Assembly: GCF_014898815.1 (NCBI RefSeq)
Contig: NW_026515488.1
Coordinates: 186,001-250,000, forward strand
DNA: 64,000 nucleotides
Reading direction: 5' to 3'
From: Panonychus citri
Lineage: Eukaryota; Arthropoda; Arachnida; Trombidiformes; Tetranychidae
Both the position numbers and the translations under genes were made by a program. Position 1 is the first letter of the stretch. Every line of letters starts with the position of its first letter. Below the pieces are notes generated by a model. That model saw only the letters and a program-made list of their open reading frames with translations, did no database searches and was not told the origin of the DNA. Below are positions 47,004 to 58,588 of the stretch, one piece after another.

Positions 47004-50000
47004 GATGATGATGATGATTTAGTAATAATGGAGTCGAAATTCCCACAAAAAGAAATTCAAATGAGTATATAATTATCTCCTTACCGGTGGTCCTGGAGGG
47101 CCTGGTGGTCCTGATAAAGATTCAATCCTATCACCAAATGCTTCATAGTCTTTGATGTATCTCATTGCTTGAGGCTATTTTGAGACAAAGAGGTAAGACC
47201 AATTAGTTAATCACAATTATCATCACTTGGATTAATTACTTAACATCTCAATCGATGTATTAATATTAATGGATCATTTATAATCTTATATCAATGCTTA
47301 TTAATAATGCAACTGATTACAAGTTGATTGTTTATTTTTCGTATCCTTAATTGTCAAGAGACAGAAAAGTTGATTTAACAATAATACTTAATATAATCAA
47401 TGTTTGATTTATCTCATTATTATCAATATGATTATTATTAATATGACAATTTATTGAATGTAACTTACCACTAGATCACCTTTGTCACCTTTGTCACCTT
47501 TCCCTCCATTTGTTCCTGGTGGTCCAGGTAAACCAGGTGGGCCCATCATACCTGGTGGACCCATGTCACCCTAAGATAGTCAATTGTTAATTAAATGTAA
47601 ACAAAATGTCAATTTAGTTGATAATTATGATTAAATTTTGTCTCAACTTTTAAGTTTATCACTGAAAATAATCAAAAAGTTAAATATAAACAAAAAAATT
47701 GAGCTAATTGGTAAACAATGTAATAAGATATTCAAACAAACCTGATGACCCTTATCGCCTCTTTCACCCTGAGGTCCAGGAGGACCTTGAGGTCCCGCTG
47801 TGCCATCCAGCCCATCTCGACCTAGAAGACCTTGTTCACCCTAAATTGTTACAATTAACAAACGAAAAAAAAAACAAAATTGTCAATACAAAAGCAAATA
47901 GAGAAAACAAAATGACAAATCACTTGAATTACAATTTTCTCTAAATCGTAACATTGATTGAGAATTGATTACATTTTGAATGATCTTCAATCTAATAGAA
48001 ATGAAGGAAAGTATCAAAAGAAGAGGATGAAGATGGAGATAAAGAAAATACAAAGAGAGAGAGAGAGAGAGAGAGAGATGATAATGATGATGATAAATTG
48101 AAAAGGTAAGATAACCATCTAAACGTATTTAAATTGTTGGAAAAGGTAATCCGTTAACTGTGATTTGATTTATGTGACTTCCAACCGAGTTGTTGTTAAA
48201 AAGTAAAATCAATTTTCAATTACGTTTTTCCCTTCATTTCAATGTCAAAAGCAGTTAAATTGTTTGAATTTAGACATGAACAGATTAAAGATTAAAAAAA
48301 CGAAACCCAAACTTTACCTGAGGACCAGGTAATCCAATGTCACCTTTCTCGCCTTTAGCTCCAATACCGATCTCACCTTTGGGTCCTGCGTCACCGGGTG
48401 GACCAGCTTTACCAGGTTTACCCTTGAATTTTTGGTGGTAAAAAAAACGCAAAAAATGATTACAGATTAATTTCAACTGAATTAACAATCAACCCATGCA
48501 CACAGACACACACTCACTCAAACACTTAAAGACAAGATTGCAATTTAAATCTAAATCATAAATCATGATTAAAACATGATTTTTGTAATACTTACTTTTT
48601 GCAAAGTCAATTTTTGTGTAATTGGTTTGCATTGAAATCAAACAGACAAAATTTAAAAGCTTGGTCGCAGTATCGCAATTAAATTGTTAGGGAATCAGTG
48701 GATTAGTAGATTAGTTGATTAGAGAGTCTCTTAATTTTTTTTCTCTTCAAGATCAGATTAACATCAGTTGATGTAAGTAAATAATTAATCACCATGTAAT
48801 CATTTAGTGTAATCATTGACGGAACCACACCTTAATTGCTAATCATTTCATTTGAAATCAACAAGGTAAATGCTTTTCTTTGCTTGTTCAATTCTCACTC
48901 AATAAACAAAAAATGAGAATTTGATTAATGATAAAAGCAACAAATCAAACAATTTAGGATAATTATTGACAATTAAATTTAAGTAATTCAGGCAAATAAA
49001 GATGCAAGGATATTTTATCAATTCTATTATCGATAATAACTGAGTCCATACCCTTTTGCCCCTTCGTCCTCTTTCACCTTTATCACCTTTCTCTCCATGT
49101 TCACCTTGTGGTCCCTGTTGACCAGTATCACCCTTTTGATTAACACACCAACAACAATTAAGCAATCACAACAATTTAAAGGTTTAATTTTACAAAATTA
49201 TCCATTAATTTGGAAAAGCAAGAAAAAAGAGAGAGAGAGAGTGAAATTTAAGTTAATTGGGTTAGTTTTCTAGTAGTGGATGTTAATTGTTAGTGGGTAA
49301 AAGGTGAGGTTACTGCGACCAATATCATTGAATCATTTGAGGTCAAAGGTTGTGTGGACAAAGTGATAGGACGTACCTTTCGCCCTGGGGGTCCAGCGGG
49401 TCCAGGAGGACCGGGTGGACCTGCAGGTCCTTCAATAAATCCCGTTGGGAAGGCATTACCATCTAGTGTTGTTGTTAATCCTCGATCACCTTTGTCTCCT
49501 TTATCACCCTGATTAAATTGTTAGAAATTAAAACAACAATTAATCAACTATAATTGTAATCAAATCGTTTGTAATAAAAATTGAACCTCAAAACATTAAC
49601 CAAAACTATGAATTACAATTTAAATTGTTCATATGTAAAGTGCATTTCACCGAGTTTCCAACAAGTTTTTCTTGAATAACTTTTTTGTTTTTGAGTGTTA
49701 AGACCCCAGACTCGAGTTATGGTGGTTTAGGCCATACTCAATTATCGTATTAAAATATCAAGGTCATTCCAGTCATTTTGTTAGGATAAGTTTTCAAGGT
49801 CATTTGATGGTCACAATCGATTCAAATTTAAAAAACCAACTCATCATCAATTTCTCACTCAATTTACAAAATCTTTCAGAGTCGCAAAATGAATGAAGTA
49901 CTCAACAAGCATCAAATTGTGTATTTACTACTTGTTTACGCCCGTGATGATCATATTCCGATCAATTGGCATTTCCTTCAAACAAATATTGATCATTTTC

Positions 50001-53000
50001 GGGATCTTGGATCGACTACTCATGATATGGAGAGCATTAAACGACACTACAAATTGGTCTCCATGGTCTATGATGAAGCGTACAGTCGTGAATGGAATTC
50101 ATCACTCCGTGAGGAGTATGCAAATCGTCGAGAGAATGATTTGCTATTGCCTTGACTAAAGCCCATTCACCGTTCACATCTCATTTCTAGGATTTGTTTA
50201 TTCTCTTTCATTTCTTCTGTATGTGTGCTACTAGTCGTGAATGGAATTCATCACCCCATGAGGAGTTAGCAAATCGTCGAGAGAATGATTTGCTGACGAG
50301 CTTGACGAGTTTACAACTTTTGAAAATTCTTAGTTGCTGAGATATAGCGTTTTTGAGGTGGAATCCTTTTCATTCAACTTTCATTAATTTGCTCGTTACA
50401 AAGAGCATGAGAGTCGAGGAATCTTTGTGATTTAGGCTCATGTTGGTTTTTTAAATTTAAATCAATTGTGACCATCAAATGACCTTGAAACTGTATCCTA
50501 ACAAAATGACTGGAATGACCTTGATATTTTAATATGACCATTGAGTATGGCCTAAACTACCCTAACTCGAGTCTGGGTTCTGAACACTCAAAAACAAAAA
50601 AGTTATTCAAGAAAAACTTGGTGAAATGCCCTGTATAAATCAACACGAGATAATTTTCTAATTGAATGAAATTATCAGTAATTGAACAGATTAACTTATC
50701 ATCATTTAAATTAAATTCAAATTATAATCTAATTTTCTTAATGATTGCAACTACTCTTACTACTATTAAGTTACTCTTTAAACAACCAATTAGTTTTCGT
50801 CTTCTTAATATTATTGCTTTTTTATTACCAAACTTGCATCTATCTTTTAATCATCTTAATGGAGAGATGGTATTTGGATTTATAGACAATTAACTGATTG
50901 TTACGTGTAAAATTTAAATTGATCAATAATTACCTTGGGTCCAGGTAAACCATCCTTACCTATTGGGCCAAGAGGACCTGTTGGCCCCGGTGGACCAAGT
51001 TCACCTCTGGGTCCCTGGATAAGGTAAACAAGAGATTATCCAAAAATGATTAATTGCTGGATATTGACAGAGTGATGAAAAACTAATTGTGGTAACAATT
51101 TGATGAATGATTATCAATAATTGTGATTGAAATTGTAATTTGATTATCAGTAAGTAACTTGTACACTCAATTGAAAGGCAATTTTAATACAATATCAATC
51201 AACTGATTGTGTATGTGAGTGTTAAGTTGTTACGTTGATTACTTTTCAAGTATTGATCATCAATCTCAAAAGGTTTACTCAACAATTTAACTTGAAATAA
51301 TCAACTTACCGGTTCACCAGGAGATCCTATTAGATATTATCAAAGGAAGAGGTAAAAAATACAACAAGAGAAATATAATCAATAAAAGATAATGTTAATT
51401 TGATTGTTGATTATGATAATTAACCACAAAAAAAACTAATTACAAGGTAAAAATTAAAAGTTAATCATGATAATCCAAGAGATAATCTTGAAACTAGTGA
51501 TTTAATGAAACAAGTTCATTGACATAAACGTTAATCTTTTCAACATTGATTATCAAGATGATGAAATATTTGATTAATTTGAAAATTTTATATCAAAGTA
51601 AATTTGATCAAATGATTAAGTGATTAATTAATTGAATGATTAACTTACCTATTCTGCCATCAAAACCAGGTAATCCAGTTAAACCAGGAGGACCAGGGGG
51701 ACCCGGTGGACCAGCATTACCAGGTTCACCCTTTGGAGGATTAAGAAACAATTAACAGTTAATTAAACCCAATTAAGAGTACGAAAAAAAAAAATCAATC
51801 AAAATTATTGTAAATTGTAAATAATTAAGTAAACAAATTACAATCAAGGAAGGAAAAAAATAATAATAAAGAAACAAATCAAAATTAACAACGGAATTAA
51901 ATTTACAATCTAAAATAATAATAAGTATAAATTGATAATGACAAGTAAATAAATCAACAATTTAATTGTAATAAAAAAAGTTAATTGAATGAGAAAAAAT
52001 AAATGAATGAATGTTAATTGTATGAATGGGGCGATAAAATTAAATTGTCATCAAGCTAAACAACAATTTGATTAACTTACTTTTAACAATAATAAATCAC
52101 CAGGCGATAAAGTAACACCCAGACTTGCTAATCCCTAATAAGAGTTAATTAGTTAATTGTGGTAGAACATGTTAATTAGATGTTTGATTACAATTAATCA
52201 ACATGAATCAAATGCTAATTCAAACCTTTATAATTATTTGTTTATTAACTAATTACTTATCAAGATGAATATTATATACATTCAGTTGATGGACGAAACA
52301 ATCAACTAATTGGATAAAAATTGTCATGACAGAAATTGAATCAATTGTCATAATTGTAACTTGATTTAAATTTTAATTTGATTATTCTCGAGATAATTTA
52401 ACTTTTCGCTCAATTAGATTAACCTGAACTCCCACCCTTTCGGTGTAATTTTCATTCAACCCACTGATTTACTCTGTCATTCTGTCAATTTTTACCAAAC
52501 CTACTCTCTCACTTACTCACTCATTCTCTCTCTCTCTCTCTCTCTCTATTTTACTCTCCCTTCTCGGAGATAAAATGATAATCTTGAATTTTACAATATC
52601 GCTTGAGGAGGAAACGGAAGAAAAGTTATTATTATTGTAATTGCGAGGAAACTGTGAGTGGGTTATTTTTGAATTTATTTCCAGACTTGTGTTACCAATG
52701 ATAATATTAATGGTTAGTTGATTAAGATTTATTCAAGTAATTAAATGAATATGAATCAATTAGGCCTTGAATAAATTGGTGAGTATGGTGATAAAGTGTA
52801 TACAAGTTTATGTGTACACTTTATCATCTTCAAGATGATAACACTTAACAGCTTAAAGTGACAATTGTTAAAAGAGGGACGAAAAATCAACTCTCATGAA
52901 AAGAGACATGATTCTGATTGTTGGTAAATTGTCAGTGACAGGTTAATTCAATGATTGACCAGAATCGTGCCAATTCATTGGTAAAATAAGCAGAAATTCA

Positions 53001-56000
53001 ATGAGAAGAGGAGGGAGGGCGGGATAAGGAAATAGGAGGAAGAGGAAGAGTCGATTATATTGGATTAACAGTGTCAATAAAATTAATTGTATCTATTTTT
53101 TTTCTCGTCTTCATTTCATTGACTCGATACGAAGATACAGTTAAAAGTTGGATAATAGATGATGATGATATGGATAATGATAAAAGGAAGATGTGATTTA
53201 GAGATTGTGATGATGATGATGATGAGGAGTAGGAGGCAATATCTAAACAATTTAACTGTTAAACATTACCAATGAAAATAGTTATGATAATCGCAACGGA
53301 AAAGGATCCTTTTAAAATGGTTAGATTGACAAAACGATGATTCAAATTGAATCAATTTATGATGATGGAGATGAAGATGAAGATAACGGGACTATAATAG
53401 ATTGAATAAATTGCCTGAAGAATAACCCAAAAGATGTCATTTCTTCATGTCACAATTTTTAACATTCTATTGACAAGTTGATTGTTGAATATAAATAATT
53501 ATTTCATCAATCTATTTGATATTAATAGTGGAAACTATACCATCAACATCTTACCGACTGATTATGATTAAGATTTGATGAAAATGGATCATCATCATCA
53601 TCATCATGATTACTGGACTTGGAATCAAAGTTTTTCATCAATAAATAATTGATTCTGATTGGATTTATATCTTAACTATTCTGTTAATATACAAACGATG
53701 TTGTTTAACTAACCTTGAGAGCAATTATCTCAGCATACCCGAGTGATCCTCCTTGTAATTGAGTGACTGACCGTTTAACTCCACCCTAGATTGATAATTA
53801 ATCAAAATAAAAGTTGAACATTAATTGTGTTCATAGGAAAAAAAAAATAACGTAATAACAATCAAAAAGCTAATCAAAAGGAAAACCAAGTTTATTTAAA
53901 GGTATTAATACCAATTAATCAATATCACAAGTAACCATCCAAGTAAACATAACAAGAGATTAGATAAAAAGTGTTAGTATATTAATCTTATATTTAAAAG
54001 ATAACAATATTAATTAAATGTAAACAACTCGTTTTCATGTAAAATAGTTAAAAAGTTGCAAATTGTCAATTTCTGTATTAGTATTGTTAGTTAATTGTTT
54101 AAAAGTAAAGTTTGAATTACATTTGATTCATTCAGTGTATATGTAGTATTGTGAATATAACACATATCAAAATATTTACTTATCACTCACCTTGGTTGTT
54201 GTGAATAAATCAAATCCACTTTCTCCCTGTCAAAGAAAATAGTAAATAATATTATAAAAGTATAAGAAAACCAATATTAACCAATGATGAAAAAAAGATG
54301 AGGAAAAGATGAGAAAACATGATAAGGTGTAAGAATACGAGAAAGAGGAGGAGGAGGTAGGGATGAAGATGAGGAAGGAGAGAGAAAAAATGATATTATG
54401 AACTCAATATCTAATAATAATAATACATGAGATATATAAAGTGATGATGATGATGATGATGGTGATGATAATGTTATGAAAATGATAAATGGATTAAAAC
54501 AGTAACTTACTTTGTCTCCTTTATCACCTTTTTCTCCCTGGTATTATTGATTAGAAGATGAAGAATAATAATAAGAAAGGAAAAGAAGAAAAGAAAACAT
54601 TGAATATACACAACACACAATTGAATTAAATTGTATTAATTTAAATTGGAAAATCAATAGACTAGTTTCACCATAAACATGATGAAACATGAAGAAATTC
54701 ATTTATCTTTGACTGAACAAATTATCAAAAATCACATCATCGATTAAAGATTTATAAACATAATAGAGTGAAGATTCATGTATAGAGATTGAGAATAAGA
54801 ATCATGCATCATGGGTAAGGGTTTGTAACATGCAATCACATGTATGTGATTATTAACGATCCAACTATTATCAGAATGTTATTTTCATGGTAAAGGAAGA
54901 GAGCAGAAAGAGAATGAGAGAGAAGAAGAGGGAGATGTTAAAGGTTATACGGTAATTTGATAGGAGATTAAATTAAAGCTACAGAGACACATGATAAATA
55001 GTGAAACCTAAATAATCAGCTGATGATTGACAGTTTGGTTGAAAATTATTCCATTTTTTTTTCTTGTTGCTTTCTCGATGATAATAACATGCAGATACAT
55101 AAGAGTTGAATCAATGATGTAAGTTGAAACGAAGCTTGGAAAACAAAAAATTGTGTTAACAATTCACTCAACAATAACCAATTGCACCAATGATGAACAG
55201 AAATTGATGAAGATTTAATTTGCAATAATAAGATGAAAGTATATATGTTTGTGAGAGCATGTTGATTGCTGATTATTATCATGATTATGAGCAATATCTT
55301 GGGATGATGAAGAAGCTGTTGGTTAAAACATACATAGTTGGAAGATGTAGGATGCTGATTAAAGATGATTATCAGTTGATTCAAAGGAAGTAGATAATGA
55401 TGATAGAAACAATAACAACAATGATAAAGATGAAGATAAGGAGCCCATAAAGGATGATGATGATGATGATGCAGAAAACAGAATCACTTATAAACACAAC
55501 ACTGAGAAATTTATCAAAGAAACAATACACCAACAGATGATAACGATTATATTGATGATCAACAAGATGATAAGAGATGAAAATGTTAATGAAGATGTTG
55601 ATGATGATGATGATGATTTTGTTACTATTAAGACAGTAACGTTGAACACAATGTTTTTTGATGAAATTGTTGATAATAATCACTTGAGAATCATCTTATT
55701 TACCCATGATGATGATGTTGATGAAAATGATAATGTTTCTAACAAACTAATTAACCAAATCTAAAGAAAATAACAATTAACAAATAGTAACAATTAACTT
55801 ACAGGATCACCTTTGGGACCATCTATTCCAATAGCACCCTTTTCAGTTAAGGAGGAAAAGAAATGTATGAATTATTTTAGATTTCTCATAATTAATTAGT
55901 TAAATTAATTGTTCATGTGTAAACTTTTGTGATGACAACTAATTAAGTTGATTATTATTATACTTACAGGGAAACCAGGCTTTCCAGGCGGTCCAACTGG

Positions 56001-57568
56001 TCCCTTAATGGAAAATGTTGACAAATATTATAAAGAAATTAGTAAATTACAATTATTAATGATGATAAACTAAAGGTAAACAATTAAATGATTAAATTAA
56101 TGGCTTCTAATCAATTGCAATACTTACAGGGGATCCAATTGTTCCTGATTCACCTTTTTTACCCCGTTTACCTCTTTTACCGGGTGGACCTTTAAAGGTA
56201 AATGTAATAGAGAAAGATGATTGGAAACAATTAGATGAACAATTTAATAATCAAATGATGAGAATGATTTGTTCTAATGATAAATGTAAATAATTTTTTC
56301 TATGAAAAAAGAATTGCAATATATTCAGATAACAGGATTAACTAAGAGAATGAATCTTGTAATAATAATAAAGAAACAGAAAAGAAATCAAGAACAGAAT
56401 AGAATTAAGAGAGAAAAAAAAATAATAGAATAACGAATTCTCTATGCAAATATATGAAAGTAAATCATCAATTAGATTGCTAAGTAATGATTAAAATAAA
56501 CATGAGATATTTTCTTTCTTTTTCTATTCTAATTCTCAGAGTTAATCAAGATTGTTATGAATTAATACATGATGATGAGAATAGGAGATAAAACTGATAT
56601 CGAAGACGAAAAGTGAGTTGAACAATTAACGTCACTATTATTATTAATCAATTGAATCTTTTGCTCAACTAGAGAGATGCTAAAAAAAGGAAAATATCCT
56701 TAATCATAAATCGCTTCTATTTATGATTGAATTAATCGGAGAGAGAAGATTAAAGATTAGAGAGGAAGCGAAGGATAAAGCAAAAGATATCACAAATTCT
56801 AATACAAAGAGATGTTAATATCTATGGAACTTTTGTAATTATCATCAATTTTTTTCTCTCTCTCTCTCTCCTATTCTATTGGAATATTGGTTACATTCAA
56901 TGTAAAGACAAAAAACTAAGCTGATACTTTTTGAATGGAAAAAAAATCCACAGATTATGGAGAGATAGGATTACGTTGGAATAGAGATATAATTAATTAA
57001 CGAATAATTTTTTTCTCTCGCTTCTTTTTTTCTCTTTTCTCTCCGTTACTTTGTTGTAGAAGTTTTTCATTTTCACTCTCTATCTTTCTCTTTCTCTCTC
57101 TCTGCCAAAGTGAAATAGAGACTATAAGGTATTAAGAGAAAAACCAGAAAGAGAGAGAGAGAGAGAGAGAGAGAAAATAAAATAACATAGAACATAAAAT
57201 GGAAGAAAAAAATACATATAATATTCTACGAAAGAGAATAAATAAGAAAAGAGAAAAGAACAAAATGATTCTACATTTTTGTCAGGTATTGAATTTGTTT
57301 CTTCTCCTTTTCTTGTTGTATTTTTCTGACAAGAAGAAGAAAAATAAATGAAGGAGATTGGAAACATTTTACTTCTCTACTTACCCTGTGGACAATTACA
57401 TTCTGGATTTGATCGTTTAATCCTACTGGACGAAACAGGTAAAGTCTCTAATGAAGCCAATCGCTTCTCCAATTGAATATTTCTGATTAGAGTGAAAATT
57501 GATATACTACAAGCAATAAGACACAGAAGAGATAAAAAAATGGTTGAATGATTAGGAACGTTGACCAT
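43881..57568 (-). CDS. Transmembrane (MACIT-type) collagen
   Basis: 24 exons, all in phase, 561 aa: 57385-57568, 56128-56189, 55968-56003, 55803-55838, 54511-54537, 54191-54226, 53714-53785, 52081-52134, 51649-51730, 51310-51326, 50934-51014, 49377-49508, 49052-49132, 48318-48422, 47742-47840, 47469-47570, 47085-47174, 46334-46405, 46141-46221, 45773-45799, 45565-45618, 45027-45053, 44656-44691, 43881-43973. Exon 1 encodes a short cytosolic end, one TM helix (STIFLSLLCLIACSISIFTLI), a coiled segment (RNIQLEKRLASLE) and the convertase site SSRIKR|SNP. It is therefore a type II membrane collagen whose ectodomain can be shed, like types XIII/XXIII/XXV and C. elegans COL-99. Gly-X-Y blocks are broken by non-collagenous stretches (exons 7-8, 12 and 17). 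Many exons are multiples of 9 nt and most introns are phase 0. Exon 14 has a GEIGIGAK break. The C-terminus is a short non-collagenous tail ending LLRGE. Confidence 0.9.
44257..44370. repeat. Intronic duplicate within the collagen gene (copy A)
   Basis: About 115 bp in the last intron aligns with 48102-48220 in intron 14, sharing AGGTAAGATAA, ACGTATTTAAATTG, TGATTTGATTTATGTGA and GAGTTGTTGTTA in order. By eye the two copies are about 80% identical in the same orientation. Both are preceded by GA/GAT-rich sequence. It is an old local duplication or a dispersed repeat. Confidence 0.7.
46965..47019 (+). repeat. (GA)n(GAT)n microsatellite in collagen intron 17
   Basis: About 18 GA units run directly into six GAT units ending near 47019. 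Read directly. Confidence 0.93.
48102..48220. repeat. Intronic duplicate within the collagen gene (copy B)
   Basis: Partner of the segment at 44257-44370, in the same orientation. It follows a (GA)n tract at about 48053-48078. Confidence 0.7.
49889..50155 (+). pseudogene. Small ORF of unknown family, copy 1 (truncated), inside the inverted-repeat element
   Basis: 88 codons from ATG at 49889 (MNEVLNKHQIVYLLLVYARD), ending ENDLLLP and a stop. It matches residues 36-123 of the longer copy at 61390-61761, with a few changes (SSLREEYA against SYPHEELA). Upstream, sequence equivalent to the longer copy's SSSIALSVYKILQSRK is still readable in frame, but it is preceded by a stop and has no ATG, so the N-terminus is lost. 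The central W-F...I..hY pattern loosely recalls Myb/SANT-like DNA-binding folds, but I do not recognise the family. A second partial copy of its 3' end follows at 50232-50294. Confidence 0.6.
50084..50294 (+). repeat. Partial tandem repeat of the small ORF's 3' end
   Basis: The segment 50084-50145 (AGTCGTGAATGGAATTC ... GAATGATTTGCT) recurs at 50233-50294 in the same orientation. The second unit reads CCCCATGAGGAGTTAGC and is closer to the 61-kb copy than to its own neighbour, which suggests recombination between two family members. Confidence 0.8.
52527..52549 (+). repeat. (CT)n microsatellite at the edge of the duplicated collagen segment
   Basis: About 11 CT units. Its inverted counterpart (GA)n at about 61901-61915 marks the left edge of the duplicated copy at 61.9 kb, so the duplication breakpoint lies in or next to this repeat. 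Confidence 0.85.
56190..57384 (-). other. Collagen intron 1
   Basis: A 1.2-kb intron, donor CAGG|GTAAGT and acceptor TTTAAAG|GTCC. The phase-1 join starts the first Gly-X-Y run (Q-G-P-P-G-K-R-G). It contains GA/CT-rich stretches around 56851-56871 and 57148-57174. The frame 57122-57367 is repeat-driven. Confidence 0.7.
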
Positions 57569-58588
57569 CGTATTATTTTTTTTCTTTTAGAAAATGTTAA
57601 GATGGAGAGAGAGAGAAAGAAATAGACACTAGTTAATAATAAGATGTTGTATCAATGATGATGAAGATGATGATTAAAGATGAAGATGAAAAATGATTGA
57701 TGATTTATAATAATAATAATAAAAAAGGTGATCGACCCTCGCGTCCAGAAGGATGATGACAACTCACACAATTAGTTAAACTATCACTAAATGATAGGTA
57801 TAAACAATTAGGTAACTAATTAGATACATTAATATTTATAATAAATAGTTTGTTGTTTGGTTAAAAATGTCGTACAATTAATAGTTAATAAAAAAACAAC
57901 ATAACACCATTCACAGTTTCTACTGGCAGAGTCTAAGAGTAAATGTTATCATTTCTGTTGACTTGAAAATTTCTCAAATAGAATAGAATTTCCGCCGAAA
58001 AAAGTGGCTCCATCTATTGGAGCGAATTTAAATTATTTGGACTTCGTTCATTTTGTTTTTGTTTTCTCATTTATAATTTATTTGTTCATCTTTATTTTCT
58101 TAATTATAATCTCGTTTTCTTATTTGGTCATTTTTTTGTTGTTGATTGTTGATTGTTGTTTTGGATGATTATATTATTAATAACTGTTATCGGTCAATGG
58201 ATGGAAGAGGAATTGTTTGTTTTAGATGAAAGTTATTAATTTAGGTAAAGATGTGTTTGGAATCAAATCCGTTACCAGTTGATTGGATTGAGATCATCTC
58301 TTATTTGGGGATTAATGGAGCCTCTTTTTTTGGATCTGTGGATTAGAGTTAACTTTTGTTTTTCGTTCAAAGTAAATCATATTCCATTTAATTATTTGTC
58401 AAGGAGGAGAATAAGATGATAAATATTGACACATATTTGGAAATAATGATATGATGACTACACAAAATGATGAGAAATATTGAAAAGATATATTCTAATC
58501 AGCAGAAAAAAAGAAGCAAGTGAAAGAGCGAGAGAGAAAGAGAGAGAGAGAGGGGGTGATGAAAGAGAAAGAAATAATCACATAGATA
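57569..58588. other. Region between the collagen start and the CDC7 stop
   Basis: About 1 kb holding the collagen promoter and leader and the CDC7 3' UTR (both genes on the minus strand). It includes the CATCTATTGG-type site at 58005-58020 and a GA-rich run near 58535-58552. No gene is seen. Confidence 0.6.
58005..58020 (-). promoter_or_regulatory. CTCF-like / CATCTRT element upstream of the collagen
   Basis: The + strand reads TGGCTCCATCTATTGG. It shares CATCTRTTGG with the site at 19789. It lies about 440 bp upstream of the collagen ATG. Factor unknown. Confidence 0.28.

Larger units (their letters stand above)
49641..50629. mobile_element. Inverted-repeat element (MITE-like) in collagen intron 11
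   Basis: A left arm at about 49641-49840 and a right arm at about 50442-50629 are reverse complements over nearly their whole length. Both share TTTTTCTTGAATAACTTTTTTG, the palindrome-like ACTCGAGTTA block, AGGTCATTCCAGTCATTTTG and AAGGTCATTTGATGGTCACAA in matching order. By eye identity is about 90%, with an ~11-nt insertion near the left tip. The outer tips read TGCATTTCACC / GGCATTTCACC and both lie next to TA, so a TA target site (Tc1/mariner-like) is possible. The interior holds the small ORF at 49889-50155 and no transposase. It lies in the intron between the collagen exons at 50934-51014 and 49377-49508 and does not disturb either splice site. Confidence 0.75.

Noticed and set aside
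55046..55764. Overlapping frames on both strands in collagen intron 4
   Set aside because: They are driven by GAT/ATC-rich sequence, give Ile- or Asp-rich products, and no family is recognised.
43480..57568. CRISPR-like or tandem-repeat interpretation of the regularly spaced CCAGG/CCTGG blocks
   Set aside because: The blocks are Gly-X-Y collagen exons in phase with GT-AG introns, not direct repeats with spacers.
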